A stretch of DNA of 64,000 nucleotides from Streptomyces sp. NBC_01723 (GCF_036246005.1 NZ_CP109171.1:4390001-4454000), one strand, 5' to 3'; shown: positions 24,913 through 34,316, numbered from the stretch's first letter. Made by a program: numbers and translations. Notes: generated from the letters alone by a model not told the origin.

Positions 24913-27900
24913 ATGACGCGAGCCGAGCAACCAACGGCCCCTCACCCCGCCCCGGACGACGCCCTGGTCGCGGACTCCCGCGAGCGCGCCGTCCGCGCCC
25001 TGCTGCGCCGGCCGCAGCTGCGGCGTTTGTGGAGCGCACAGCTCGTGGGGGGTGTCGGCGACATCCTCGCCCTGCTGGTGCTGGTCCTCCTCGCCGTCCA
25101 GGCCGCGATCGGCGCGGGCTCCTTCGGCGGGGGCTACCGGGGCGTGGCGTTCGCAGTGGCGACCGTCTTCGGCGTCCGCATCCTGGCGACGCTGCTCTTC
25201 GGCGCCGTCCTGCTGGGGCCCCTCACCTCACTCACTTCGCAGGACGGCCCGCTCGACCGCCGCTGGACCATGGTCGGCGCCGACGGCCTGCGGGCCGCCC
25301 TGCTGATCGTCGCCCCCCTGTGGATCGACTGGACGCCGGACAACGCCCTGGCCGTTCTCCTGGTGACCGCCTTCGTGACCGGCGTCGCCGAGCGCTTCTG
25401 GACGGTGTGCCGCGAGAGCGCGGCCCCCGCGCTGCTGCCGGCGCCGCCCCTGGAGGGCGCGACCGTACGGCCGCTGCCCGACCACATGGACACGCTGCGC
25501 CGCCTGTCGCTGCGTACGGGCTTCGTCGCGATCCCCCTCGCCGGTGCCGTACTGGTCGTCGCGGCACTGGTGAACAACCTGCTGGGCGCCGGTATCGACT
25601 GGTTCGCCGAGCACCAGGCGGCGCTCGCCTCGTACGTCGCGGCCGGTCTCTTCGCCGCGTCCCTGTCCGTGGTGACCTTCCTGGAGCTGCCCGGCGTCCG
25701 CACCCCGCGCGCGCGGTCGCCGCTGGAGGGTCTGCGCCGTCCCAAGAGCGGCACCGGCGTCGACAAGGGCCGCACCGGCGTCCTGCCCCTGCTGGTCTTC
25801 GCCTGCGCGGCGGTCGCCGCCGTCGTGGCCGCCGTGGTCGCCGTGGCGGTGCTGCACGCCAAGGACCTGGGCGGCGGCCCCGTGCTGTACGGGCTGATGG
25901 TGGGCGCGCTCACCGGCGGAGTCGTCGTCGGCATCCGTACGGCCCCGGCCCTGCTGCCATCCCTGTCGCGCCGCCGCCTGCTCGCGCTGGCGATCGCCTT
26001 CGCGGGCGTCGCCCTGCTGGCCGCCGGGCTGGTCCCGGACGACACCACCGTGCTGCTGCTCCTCGTGCTGGCCGGTGTCGGCGCGGGCGTGACCGCGAAC
26101 ACCGGGCACGCGCTGCTCGACCAGGAGACCGAGGACGGCCGCCGGGCCCGCACGACCGAGCACCTGCACGCGGTCGTCCGGGTCTGCGTGGCCCTCGGCG
26201 CGGTCGTCGCGCCCGTGGTCGCCGCGGCGATCGGCCCGCACCGCCTGGAGAGCGGCAAGTTCGTCTTCGCGCACGGGGGCGCCGCGTTCGTCCTGATGCT
26301 GGTCGGCGCGCTGCTGCTTCCGATGGCCGCGCTGGTGCTGGCCAAGGTCGACGACCGGTCCGGCGTTCCGCTCCGGCACGACCTGCGGGACGCGCTGCTC
26401 GGCGGCGACGACCCGGTGCCGACGCCCGCGACGGGCGGCTTCTTCATCGCCCTGGAGGGCGGCGACGGCGCCGGGAAGTCCACCCAGGCCGAGGCCCTCG
26501 CCGAGTGGATCCGGGGCAAGGGGCACGAAGTCGTGCTCACGCGCGAGCCGGGGGCGACCCCGGTGGGCAAGCGCCTGCGCTCCATCCTGCTCGACGTCTC
26601 CAGCGCCGGCCTGTCGCACCGCGCGGAGGCGCTGCTGTACGCCGCCGACCGCGCGGAGCACGTCGACACCGTGGTGCGGCCCGCGCTGGAGCGCGGCGCC
26701 GTGGTCATCTCCGACCGGTACATCGACTCCTCGGTCGCCTACCAGGGCGCCGGACGCGACCTGTCGCCGACCGAGATCGCCCGCATCAACCGCTGGGCCA
26801 CCAACGGGCTCGTACCGCACCTGACCGTCCTGCTGGACGTCTCCCCGGAGACCGCGCGCGAGCGGTTCACCGAGGCGCCGGACCGGCTGGAGTCGGAGCC
26901 CGCGGAGTTCCACGCGCGTGTCCGCTCCGGTTTCCTCACCCTCGCCGCCGCCGACCCCGGGCGCTACCTCGTCGTCGACGCGGGCCAGGAGCCCGAGGCC
27001 GTCGGCACCGTCGTACGCCACCGGCTCGACCAGGTGCTGCCGCTGTCCGAGGCCGAGATCAAGGCCCGGGAGGAGGCGCGCCGCAAGGCCGAGGAGGAGG
27101 CCCGCCGCAAGGCCGAGGAAGAGGCCGCGCGCAAGGCCGAGGAGGAGCGCCTGGAGCGCGAGCGCCTCGAACAGCTGGAGCGGCTGCGCGCCGAGGAGGA
27201 GGAGCGCAAGCGGCGCGAGCTGGAGGAGGCGCAGCGGCGCGAGGCCGAGCGGCAGGCGGAGGAGGCCCGGCTCCGGGCCGAGGAAGCGAGCCGGAAGGCC
27301 GAGGAGGAGCGGGTACGGCTGCTCGCCGAGGAGAAGGCACGCGCCGAGGAGGAGGCGCGGCTGCGCGCCGAGGAGGAGCGCCGCCGCAAGCAGGCCGAGG
27401 AGGAGGCCCGGCTGCACGCCGAGGCAGAGGCCCGGCGGCTGGAGAAGCAGCGCAAGGCCGAGGAGGCCCTGCTGCGGGCCGAGGAGGCGCGCCGGGCGGC
27501 GGAGGCGGCGGCTGCCGCAGCCTCCGCGGGCCCGAAGGCGTCGGCGCCGCCCGCTGCCGACGCGCCCCGGCCCAAGCGGACCGCGGCCCCTGCTGCGGAC
27601 GCCGCGACCGTGCCGACGCCGGTGGTGACGCCGACGAACGCCTCCGGCGGCCCCGTGGAGGACACGGCCGTCCTGCGGCCGGTGCGGGACACGCGGGACG
27701 GCGACACCGAGGACGGATCGGGACACGGATCCCGGGCCGACGGGTCGTCCGGAGCATCCGCGGCGTCCGGGTCCCGGGAGTCCGAGTCCGAGGTGACGGC
27801 CGAGCTGCCCAAGCCGCCCGAGCCGGCCGGTTCGTCGGACGAGACGACGGTGCTGCCGGCCGTGGAGCCGCGGGACGTCGACGAGACGGCGGTCCTGCCC

Positions 27901-28254
27901 CCGGTGACGCCGGGCGCCGCGGACGAGACGGCGGTGCTGCCGCCCGTACGCGGCGACGACCCCGCCGACCGGGTCCCGCCTGGCTACTTCCGCGAGGACG
28001 GCCCCGGTGACGGTTCCGTCGACCGCACCCGGGAGGCCGAGGCACGGGACCGTACGCGCGAGCTGCCTCAGATCGACCCGGACCAGGCGCCGCCCCGCCG
28101 GCGCCGTTCCGACTGGGCCGAGGAGACGCCGCTCGACGACCTGCCGACCCTGGCGGACGAACTGCTCGGGCCGCGCGAGGACGAGGACGGCCGGGGCGAC
28201 GAGGGCCGGGACGGAGACGGTGGCCGCCGGGGCAAGGGCCGCGGACGCCGCTGA
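24913..28254 (+). CDS. tmk: MFS-like membrane domain fused to thymidylate kinase
   Basis: A 1,113-aa three-part protein. Residues about 30-480 form a 12-helix MFS-like membrane domain. Residues about 508-715 are a complete thymidylate kinase (dTMP to dTDP): P-loop LEGGDGAGKSTQAEAL, DRY motif VVISDRYIDSSVAYQGAG. Residues about 711-876 are a charged Glu/Arg/Lys/Ala coiled coil, and the remaining 230 are disordered with repeats of DETAVLPPV. This fusion is normal in Streptomyces at this locus (I recall the S. coelicolor neighbour of topA as such), though strange relative to other bacteria. What the membrane domain carries is unknown. Confidence 0.92.
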   Translation: MTRAEQPTAPHPAPDDALVADSRERAVRALLRRPQLRRLWSAQLVGGVGDILALLVLVLLAVQAAIGAGSFGGGYRGVAFAVATVFGVRILATLLFGAVLLGPLTSLTSQDGPLDRRWTMVGADGLRAALLIVAPLWIDWTPDNALAVLLVTAFVTGVAERFWTVCRESAAPALLPAPPLEGATVRPLPDHMDTLRRLSLRTGFVAIPLAGAVLVVAALVNNLLGAGIDWFAEHQAALASYVAAGLFAASLSVVTFLELPGVRTPRARSPLEGLRRPKSGTGVDKGRTGVLPLLVFACAAVAAVVAAVVAVAVLHAKDLGGGPVLYGLMVGALTGGVVVGIRTAPALLPSLSRRRLLALAIAFAGVALLAAGLVPDDTTVLLLLVLAGVGAGVTANTGHALLDQETEDGRRARTTEHLHAVVRVCVALGAVVAPVVAAAIGPHRLESGKFVFAHGGAAFVLMLVGALLLPMAALVLAKVDDRSGVPLRHDLRDALLGGDDPVPTPATGGFFIALEGGDGAGKSTQAEALAEWIRGKGHEVVLTREPGATPVGKRLRSILLDVSSAGLSHRAEALLYAADRAEHVDTVVRPALERGAVVISDRYIDSSVAYQGAGRDLSPTEIARINRWATNGLVPHLTVLLDVSPETARERFTEAPDRLESEPAEFHARVRSGFLTLAAADPGRYLVVDAGQEPEAVGTVVRHRLDQVLPLSEAEIKAREEARRKAEEEARRKAEEEAARKAEEERLERERLEQLERLRAEEEERKRRELEEAQRREAERQAEEARLRAEEASRKAEEERVRLLAEEKARAEEEARLRAEEERRRKQAEEEARLHAEAEARRLEKQRKAEEALLRAEEARRAAEAAAAAASAGPKASAPPAADAPRPKRTAAPAADAATVPTPVVTPTNASGGPVEDTAVLRPVRDTRDGDTEDGSGHGSRADGSSGASAASGSRESESEVTAELPKPPEPAGSSDETTVLPAVEPRDVDETAVLPPVTPGAADETAVLPPVRGDDPADRVPPGYFREDGPGDGSVDRTREAEARDRTRELPQIDPDQAPPRRRRSDWAEETPLDDLPTLADELLGPREDEDGRGDEGRDGDGGRRGKGRGRR

Positions 28255-28386
28255 GTACCGGGGCCCGGGTCCGTCGGTCGCGGGGCCCGGCCTCGTTGTC
28301 AGTGCCGCCCCGCACAATGGAAGGCGCGACGCGGACGGGTGCGGCGCGGTGCGACGGCGGAGCGTGACGGAAGGACGGCGTGACCC

Positions 28387-29592
28387 ATGACCGTGTGGGA
28401 CGACCTCGTCGGGCAGGCGAAGGTGAGCGAGCAGCTCACCACCGCTGCCCGGGACGCCGACGCCTTCGTCACCGCCGCCGCGGCGGCGGGCCCGCTGCCG
28501 GAGGCGTCGAGCATGACGCACGCCTGGCTGTTCACCGGCCCGCCCGGCGCGGGAGTCACACAGACGGCGCGGGCCTTCGCCGCCGCGCTCCAGTGCGTGA
28601 GCCCCGACCGCGCCCTCGGGGGCGTACCCGGCTGCGGCTTCTGCGACGGCTGCCACACGGCACTCCTCGGCACCCACGCGGACGTCAGCACGGTGAGCGC
28701 GGTGGGCGCAGAGATCCTGGTGCGGGACATGCGGGACACGGTCCGCAAGTCGTTCACCTCGCCGGCGAACGGCCGCTGGCAGATCATCCTCGTCGAGGAC
28801 GCCGAGCGGCTGAACGAGAAGTCGGCCAACGCCGTCCTGAAGGCCGTCGAGGAGCCCGCCCCGCGGACCGTCTGGATGCTGTGCGCCCCGTCCATCGAGG
28901 ACGTTCTGCCCACCATCCGCTCCCGCTGCCGCCACCTGAATCTGCGCACACCGTCGGTGGACGCCGTCGCCGACATGCTCGTACGCCGGGAGGGCATCGA
29001 ACCGGACCTCGCCGCCGCGGCGGCCCGTGCCACCCAGGGCCACGTCGAGCACGCCCGGCGCCTGGCCACCGACCCGGCCGCCCGGGAGCGCCGCGCCGCC
29101 GTGCTGAAGATGCCGCTGCGGGTCGAGGACGTCGGCGGCGCGCTCCGGGCGGCCCAGGAACTGGTGGACGCGGCGGCGGAGGACGCCAAGCAGCTCGCCG
29201 AGGAGATCGAGACCAAGGAGACCGAGGAGCTGAAGGCGGCGCTGGGCGCGGCCCAGGGCGGCCGCCTGCCACGCGGCACGGCAGGCGTGATCAAGGATCT
29301 GGAGGCCGACCAGAAGCGCCGCAGAACGCGCACGCAACGCAACAGCCTCGACCTCGCCCTGACCGACCTCACCGCCTTCTACCGCGACGTCCTCGCCCTC
29401 CAGCTCGGCTCCCGCGTGGCGATCGCCAACGCCGACGCGCAGGACGCCCTGGACCGGCTGGCCCACGGCAGCTCACCCGAAGCGACCCTCCGCCGCATCG
29501 AGGCGATCGCCGCCTGCGGTGACGCCCTGGACCGCAATGTGCCGCCGCTGCTGGCGGTGGAGGCGATGACGATGGCGCTCAGAGCGGGCTGA
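28387..29592 (+). CDS. holB: DNA polymerase III delta-prime subunit
   Basis: A 401-aa clamp-loader subunit. It has a zinc module with four Cys (around CVSPDR and CGFCDGCHT), the strand IILVEDAERLNEKSANAVLKAVEEP, and an SRC motif in TIRSRCRHL that acts as arginine finger. The P-loop is GPPGAGVTQ, lacking the Lys needed for ATP hydrolysis, as expected for delta-prime. It follows tmk with 132 bp spacing, an arrangement shared with many bacteria. Confidence 0.94.
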   Translation: MTVWDDLVGQAKVSEQLTTAARDADAFVTAAAAAGPLPEASSMTHAWLFTGPPGAGVTQTARAFAAALQCVSPDRALGGVPGCGFCDGCHTALLGTHADVSTVSAVGAEILVRDMRDTVRKSFTSPANGRWQIILVEDAERLNEKSANAVLKAVEEPAPRTVWMLCAPSIEDVLPTIRSRCRHLNLRTPSVDAVADMLVRREGIEPDLAAAAARATQGHVEHARRLATDPAARERRAAVLKMPLRVEDVGGALRAAQELVDAAAEDAKQLAEEIETKETEELKAALGAAQGGRLPRGTAGVIKDLEADQKRRRTRTQRNSLDLALTDLTAFYRDVLALQLGSRVAIANADAQDALDRLAHGSSPEATLRRIEAIAACGDALDRNVPPLLAVEAMTMALRAG

Positions 29593-29697
29593 GCCCGGCC
29601 GCCGTCCTGGCGCCGCATCCGCTTGACGGGGTAACACGAACGAGGCACGCGATCCACGCACCGCATCAGTGTCGTCGCGGAGAGTTACGCTCGCTGA

Positions 29698-31314
29698 ATG
29701 CACACAAGGCGCACTCACCGCAGGACCCGCATCGGCGGCAACCGGATCCGAGCCACGTTCCTCGCCGCCGCGCTGCTCGCCACCGCCTGCTCGGCGGGGG
29801 GCGCGTCGACGTCCGCCGGTCCGGCGGCGGAGGCGGCAGGGGCGACGGAGGCGGCGACGGCGTCCCTGGCCCCGCTGCCGAAGGCCACGCCCGCCGAGCT
29901 GTCGCCGTACTACGAGCAGAAGCTCGGCTGGCGCGACTGCGGTGTCCCCGGCTTCCAGTGCGCGACCATGAAGGCCCCGCTCGACTACGCGAAACCGGCC
30001 GAGGGCGACGTCCGCCTCGCGGTGGCCCGCAAGAAGGCCACCGGCCCCGGCAAGCGCCTCGGCTCCCTTCTGGTCAACCCGGGCGGACCGGGCGGCTCGG
30101 CCATCGGCTACCTCCAGCAGTACGCGGGCATCGGCTACCCGGAAAAGGTCCGCGCCCAGTACGACATGGTGGCGGTCGATCCGCGTGGCGTGGCCCGCAG
30201 CGAGCCCATCGAGTGCCTGGACGGCCGCGAGATGGACGCGTACACGCGGACCGACGTCACCCCGGACGACCAGGACGAGACGGACGAGCTGGTCGACGCG
30301 TACAAGGAGTTCGCCGAGGGCTGCGGGGCGGACGCGCCGAAGCTGCTGCGCCACGTCTCGACGGTCGAGGCCGCCCGCGACATGGACGTCCTGCGCGCGG
30401 TGCTGGGCGACGACAAGCTGACCTATGTCGGAGCCTCGTACGGCACGCTCCTCGGTGCGACGTACGCCGGACTCTTCCCGGACCGGGCCGGGCGCCTGGT
30501 CCTGGACGGCGCGATGGACCCGTCCCTGCCCGCCCGCCGGCTGAACCTGGAACAGACGGCGGGCTTCGAGACCGCCTTCCAGTCCTTCGCGAAGGACTGC
30601 GTGCGCCGTGCCGACTGCCCCCTCGGCGACCGGGACACCACCCCCGGCCAGGTCGGCAAGAACCTCACGGCGTTCTTCGACGACCTGGACGCCAGGCCGA
30701 TCCCCGCCGGCGACGCCGACGGCCGCAAGCTCACCGAGTCCCTGGCCACCACCGGCGTGATCGCGGCGATGTACGACGAGGGCGCCTGGCAGCAGCTGCG
30801 CAAGTCGCTGACCTCGGCGATGAAGGAGAACGACGGCGCCGGTCTGCTCGCCCTGTCCGACAGCTACTACGAGCGCGAGTCCGACGGCGCCTACAGCAAC
30901 CTGATGTTCGCGAACGCCGCCGTGAACTGCCTCGACCTCCCCGCCGCCTTCTCCTCGCCCGACGAGGTCCGCGACGCCCTCCCCGACTTCGAGAAGGCGT
31001 CCCCCGTCTTTGGCGAGGGCCTGGCCTGGGCCTCCCTGAACTGCACGTACTGGCCGGTGCAGGCATCGGGCGAGCCGCACCGCATCGAGGCCGCCGGTGC
31101 CACCCCGATCGTCGTGGTCGGCACCACCCGCGACCCGGCCACCCCCTACCGCTGGGCCGAGGCCCTGGCCGACCAGCTCTCCTCCGGGCGCCTCCTCACC
31201 TACGAGGGAGACGGCCACACCGCGTACGGCCGCGGCAGCACCTGCATCGACTCCGCGATCGACACGTACCTGCTCCGCGGCACCGCCCCCGAGGACGGCA
31301 AGCGCTGCTCGTAG
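29698..31314 (+). CDS. Secreted alpha/beta hydrolase, tripeptidyl aminopeptidase-like
   Basis: A 538-aa exported serine hydrolase of the SlpD/SlpE/TAP group. The twin-Arg-rich start and LLATACSAGG lipobox predict a lipoprotein with mature Cys near residue 31. The oxyanion segment is LVNPGGPGGSA, the nucleophile elbow GASYGTLLG, and the C-terminal TAP-type domain carries an Asp in TTRDPATPY and the catalytic His in YEGDGHTAYG. It would remove short peptides from extracellular substrates or process secreted proteins. It lies just upstream of tRNA-Thr. Confidence 0.9.
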   Translation: MHTRRTHRRTRIGGNRIRATFLAAALLATACSAGGASTSAGPAAEAAGATEAATASLAPLPKATPAELSPYYEQKLGWRDCGVPGFQCATMKAPLDYAKPAEGDVRLAVARKKATGPGKRLGSLLVNPGGPGGSAIGYLQQYAGIGYPEKVRAQYDMVAVDPRGVARSEPIECLDGREMDAYTRTDVTPDDQDETDELVDAYKEFAEGCGADAPKLLRHVSTVEAARDMDVLRAVLGDDKLTYVGASYGTLLGATYAGLFPDRAGRLVLDGAMDPSLPARRLNLEQTAGFETAFQSFAKDCVRRADCPLGDRDTTPGQVGKNLTAFFDDLDARPIPAGDADGRKLTESLATTGVIAAMYDEGAWQQLRKSLTSAMKENDGAGLLALSDSYYERESDGAYSNLMFANAAVNCLDLPAAFSSPDEVRDALPDFEKASPVFGEGLAWASLNCTYWPVQASGEPHRIEAAGATPIVVVGTTRDPATPYRWAEALADQLSSGRLLTYEGDGHTAYGRGSTCIDSAIDTYLLRGTAPEDGKRCS

Positions 31315-31432
31315 CGACCCCTCCGCCACCCCATCCGCCTCGGAACCCTGGCCTCCGGGGCGGGTACGGAGCACCCCCGGAAACTGTGTAGACTTACCGA
31401 CGTCGCTGATCGCACCATGGTGCCCAGCACAA

Positions 31433-31509
31433 GCCGCCTTAGCTCAGATGGCCAGAGCAACGCACTCGTAATGCGTAGGTCTCGGGTTCGAATCCCGAAG
31501 GCGGCTCCA
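31433..31509 (+). tRNA. tRNA-Thr (anticodon CGT), 3' end supplied by element 2
   Basis: A full cloverleaf: acceptor GCCGCCT pairs with AGGCGGC, the D stem and loop hold GCTCAGATGGCCAGAGC, the anticodon arm is ACGCA-CTCGTAA-TGCGT, and the T arm is TCGGGTTCGAATCCCGA. Anticodon CGT reads ACG. CCA is encoded at 31,507-31,509. Bases from 31,465 to 31,507 are repeated at the far end of element 2, so the 3' half now comes from the element and the function is preserved. Confidence 0.97.
31465..31507 (+). repeat. attL core repeat, 43 bp
   Basis: Identical to 60,875-60,917. It starts CTCGTAATGCGTAGG and ends in GGCGGCTC, covering the anticodon loop through the acceptor end of tRNA-Thr, the usual target of tyrosine integrases. 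Confidence 0.93.
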
Positions 31510-31511
31510 TT

Positions 31512-31546
31512 AAACCCCAGGTCACATAGCCCGTGACCTGGGGTTT
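31512..31546 (+). terminator. tRNA terminator carried by element 2
   Basis: A 14-bp stem AAACCCCAGGTCAC and complement around a 7-nt loop, followed by a short T run. It would end tRNA-Thr transcription. A closely similar hairpin with a different loop follows attR, so the element brings its own look-alike terminator. Confidence 0.85.
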
Positions 31547-31600
31547 TCTGTTGCTCGGGGCGTGACGGGTCTCACGGCCGGGTTGCCGTGACTTTGCCTG

Positions 31601-31621
31601 CGTGAGCGATGCGTGAGCGGA
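31601..31621 (+). repeat. Left arm-type repeat (probable integrase arm site)
   Basis: A 21-bp sequence identical to 60,739-60,759 in direct orientation. It holds two copies of GCGTGAGCG-like 9-mers (the first partly overlapping the edge) separated by AT. It lies 94 bp inside the attL core and ahead of the integrase stop codon, the position expected of a P-arm binding site. Confidence 0.7.
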
Positions 31622-31634
31622 GCCGCCCGGGAAC

Positions 31635-33293
31635 CTACTTCTGGGACTTGCCGCGCTTGGGCTTCTTGGTGCCCTTGCCTGGGGCGTTCGCCTTGGTCTT
31701 CGGCTTGCCGCCCTTCGCCTTGCCGGCGTTCTTGGCCGCAGCCTTCTTGGCCTTCTCCTTCTTCGCGGCCTTCCGTGCCGCCTTCTCGGCCTCGGCCTTG
31801 CGCTGAAGGGGGACCAGCTTCGCGGTCGCCTCGGCGGCGCTCCTGCCGACCTGGGGCAGGACGCTCTGGTAGATGTCCCGAGTGATCCGGGTATCACTGT
31901 GACCGAGGGTGTCCGACACGATCTTGATGTCGATGTCAGCGGCGAGCATCAGGGTGGCGGCGCCGTGGCGGAGGTCGTGCAGACGGATCGGCGGAAGTCC
32001 GGATGCGGCGACGAGACGCTCGAAGAGATCGGTCACCTTGCCCGGGTGGAGCCAGGACCCGTCCTCCTGGGTGAAGACGTTCCCCGTCTCGACCCAGGCG
32101 GTGCCCCACTCCTGGCGGTCGGCCTCCTGCCGCGCACGGTGCCGCTTCAGAACGTCCACGGTGTCGTCGTCGAGGGCGACCACGCGATACCCGCTGTCCG
32201 TCTTGGGATCGGACGCCTCGACCCCCCAGCCGTCCTGCACGAGTTGGGAGGAGACGGTCAGGGCGTGCGTGTCGAGGTTCGTCTCCGACCACGGCTGCCC
32301 GCACGCCTCGCCACGGCGAAGGCCACGGAAGGCGATCAGGTGCCACATCGCGTACAGCCGGTCTTCGGCGACGAAGTCGAGGAACGCTCCTGTCTGCTGC
32401 GGCGTCCAGACCATCACCGGCGACGGCTTCTCGCCCGTCTGCTCCCACTTGGCGACCCGCTCGTCCGTCCACACGAGCGCCTTCGGCTTGCGCACGGGAT
32501 CGATCTCGACGTGGGCGGCGGGGTTGAAGGTGATGATCTGCTGCCCGATCGCGTCGTTCAGGGCCGCGCGGAGGGTGGCCTTGACGTGCTGGCGCGTGGC
32601 GGGGCCGGTGACGCGGCGGAAGGGCGGCATCTCATCGATCGCGATCTTCATCGTCTTCCGGCGGGCGCGATTCTCCCCGCCCTTCCACGGTATGGTCGCC
32701 AGCTCGTCGAGTGCGGCGCGCCGTTGAGCGTTGTCCTCCAGGATCTGGGCGTTCGCGTCGCGGATGTCGGTGAACATCTCGCTGAGGTGGCTCACGCGGA
32801 GCCGGTCCAGGCGGCGGTTCCCGATGTGAGGCTTCAGGTGCACGCGGATGTCGGTCTCGTAGCGGTTGAGGCCGGACTTGCGTATGCGCTTGCCAGCCAG
32901 CCACCGGTCGAGCCACTCGGCCACGGTCAAGCTGCCGATGAGGTCCTGGCCGGAGTGGAGACGCCGCCTCGTCTCCTCGACCTCGGGCAGAGGCGACCGT
33001 TCGCGGCTGACCTCGGCCAGCATCTCGGCGATGAGTTCGGTGCCCTCCGGGTCGTCCGATTCGGCCAGCCCGAGGAGGGCGCGCACGTGGTCGAGGTCGG
33101 CCTGGGCCGCCTTGAGGCTGCTGTACCCGCCTCGGGCGAAGGAGCGCCGACTGCCGTCCTCGCGGGGCGAGAGCTCCTGGCGTACGGAGTAGGTGCAGTG
33201 GTTCCTGCTGTTGCGCTTGGGGCAGGAGGTGCCGAGTTCCTTGCCGGTCTTCGGGTCGCGACAGGAGCAGCGGCGGTAGGTGGAGCCCTTCAA
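31635..33293 (-). CDS. int: Tyrosine recombinase (integrase)
   Basis: A 552-aa phage-type integrase for insertion at tRNA-Thr. After an N-terminal Cys-containing arm-binding region (RRCSCRDPKTGKELGTSCPKR) and a SAM-like core-binding domain around 120-220, the catalytic domain shows Arg in AFRGLRRGEAC (about 322), HxxR in RLHDLRHGAATL (about 439), GHSD, and the Tyr nucleophile in RDIYQSV (about 473). The last 50 residues are a Lys/Ala-rich tail, unusual for the family and possibly DNA-binding. It overlaps the Xre gene by 4 bp, so int expression depends on that promoter. Its 3' end lies next to attL, as in most tRNA-targeted elements. Confidence 0.95.
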   Translation of the reverse strand: MKGSTYRRCSCRDPKTGKELGTSCPKRNSRNHCTYSVRQELSPREDGSRRSFARGGYSSLKAAQADLDHVRALLGLAESDDPEGTELIAEMLAEVSRERSPLPEVEETRRRLHSGQDLIGSLTVAEWLDRWLAGKRIRKSGLNRYETDIRVHLKPHIGNRRLDRLRVSHLSEMFTDIRDANAQILEDNAQRRAALDELATIPWKGGENRARRKTMKIAIDEMPPFRRVTGPATRQHVKATLRAALNDAIGQQIITFNPAAHVEIDPVRKPKALVWTDERVAKWEQTGEKPSPVMVWTPQQTGAFLDFVAEDRLYAMWHLIAFRGLRRGEACGQPWSETNLDTHALTVSSQLVQDGWGVEASDPKTDSGYRVVALDDDTVDVLKRHRARQEADRQEWGTAWVETGNVFTQEDGSWLHPGKVTDLFERLVAASGLPPIRLHDLRHGAATLMLAADIDIKIVSDTLGHSDTRITRDIYQSVLPQVGRSAAEATAKLVPLQRKAEAEKAARKAAKKEKAKKAAAKNAGKAKGGKPKTKANAPGKGTKKPKRGKSQK

Positions 33294-33991
33294 AGATCAT
33301 TCTCCTCGGTGGTCTCGGGATCGCTCCCGGATGAGTCGATCGCGGTGGCCACGTCTGGCCACAGGGACGGGGGAGTGACGCCCTCTTCCCGGATGAACGC
33401 GCGGATTCTGCGCAGGTGGCTGGCGGCGTCGTCGGCCGCCTCGGCGGCACGGGCCTGAGAGCGGAGGGCCTCGGCTTTACGGTCGGCGTTCGGGGCGGTC
33501 TCGGCGTGGTAGCGCGCGTGGTCCTCGTCGCGGCGCGCCTTCCGTAGTTGCTCCTCGGCGGCGTGGTGGGCGCGGAAGTAGCGGAGCATGTCGTCGTCCG
33601 TGCCGAGGTCGGTCTCCTCCCCGGTGAAGCGGCGCAGCGCGTCCAGCGAAGTGGTGGGGTGCTGAAGCGGGAGTCGCTGCACGTCGTCGACGTAGCCGAC
33701 CGGGTAGACGAGGCAGATGGGCGGGGTGTTCAGGGCTTCGGCCAAGACGATGACGTCGACCAAGGGCAGGTTGGAGCGGCGTCCGGACTCCATGTTGGCG
33801 ATGACGTTGCGTGGGATCGGGTGGCCGATCTCCTCGCACTTGTCGGCCAAGTCCTGTGCACTCCAACCCAGTTCCTTCCGTCGTCTGCGGACTTCGGCGG
33901 CCACGGTGGCCATTACCCGATCCACCCACTCCGGGACGTCGTCCTCGTCGTCGACCTTCTTGGATCCAGGATCGCTACGGCGCTGTGTCAT
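33290..33991 (-). CDS. Xre-family repressor controlling the integrase
   Basis: A 233-aa protein with an HTH_3 domain at about residues 30-90 (LGWSAQDLADKCEEIG, RNVIANMESGRRSNLP, VIVLAEALNTPP) and a long charged helical C-terminal half of about 100 residues probably used for oligomerisation. It is the first gene of the xre-int operon. A 19-bp palindrome covers its own start codon, suggesting autorepression. Divergent from the excisionase-like gene. It looks like the switch between maintenance and excision. Confidence 0.82.
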   Translation of the reverse strand: MTQRRSDPGSKKVDDEDDVPEWVDRVMATVAAEVRRRRKELGWSAQDLADKCEEIGHPIPRNVIANMESGRRSNLPLVDVIVLAEALNTPPICLVYPVGYVDDVQRLPLQHPTTSLDALRRFTGEETDLGTDDDMLRYFRAHHAAEEQLRKARRDEDHARYHAETAPNADRKAEALRSQARAAEAADDAASHLRRIRAFIREEGVTPPSLWPDVATAIDSSGSDPETTEENDL

Positions 33992-34001
33992 TTAGACACA
34001 G
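33983..34001. promoter_or_regulatory. Palindromic operator over the Xre start codon
   Basis: CTGTGTC-ATTTA-GACACAG, a perfect 7-bp inverted repeat with 5-bp spacer, overlapping the ATG of the Xre gene (33,989-33,991). It sits in the divergent promoter region of xre-int and xis and is the best candidate for the Xre binding site. Confidence 0.6.
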
Positions 34002-34085
34002 TAGCTCGCTTAGCGTTGATTCCAAGACCTGGAGACGGACGCGATGGGCGCGTTCGCCGTGGGCTCAGTCATGGATGGAGCACGC

Positions 34086-34316
34086 ATGCGCGAGAACGAA
34101 GAGGCCGGCCGAGCGAAGGGGATGAGCCGCGAGGAGCTCCTTGAGCTCCCCGCAGCCGTTGACCTGGAGACGGGAAACCGGGCGCTGGGACTGGGCCGGA
34201 GCAAGGGGTACGAGCTGGCCAAGCGCGGCCAGTACCCGTGCAAGGTGCTCCGTCTCGGAAACGCCTACCGAGTGGTGACCGCAGACTTGTTGGCCCTGCT
34301 GGGGCTGGCAGCGTGA
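34086..34316 (+). CDS. Excisionase-like helix-turn-helix protein
   Basis: A 76-aa protein with a winged helix-turn-helix of the AlpA/MerR/Xis type (LETGNRALGLGRSKGYELAKRGQYPCKVLRLGNAYRVV in outline). Such proteins bend attachment-site DNA and drive excision. ATG at 34,086 is preferred because GGAG lies 6 bp upstream; two earlier starts exist at 34,044 and 34,071. It is divergent from the repressor-integrase operon. Confidence 0.75.
   Translation: MRENEEAGRAKGMSREELLELPAAVDLETGNRALGLGRSKGYELAKRGQYPCKVLRLGNAYRVVTADLLALLGLAA

Noticed and set aside
21824..25039. Minus-strand ORF of 1,071 aa opposite topA
   Set aside because: Low-complexity antisense translation of topA with no recognisable domain.
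25228..29466. Minus-strand ORF of 1,412 aa opposite tmk and holB
   Set aside because: It is a high-GC frame shadow: Leu/Gly/Arg-rich without domains, exactly antisense to two strong gene families.
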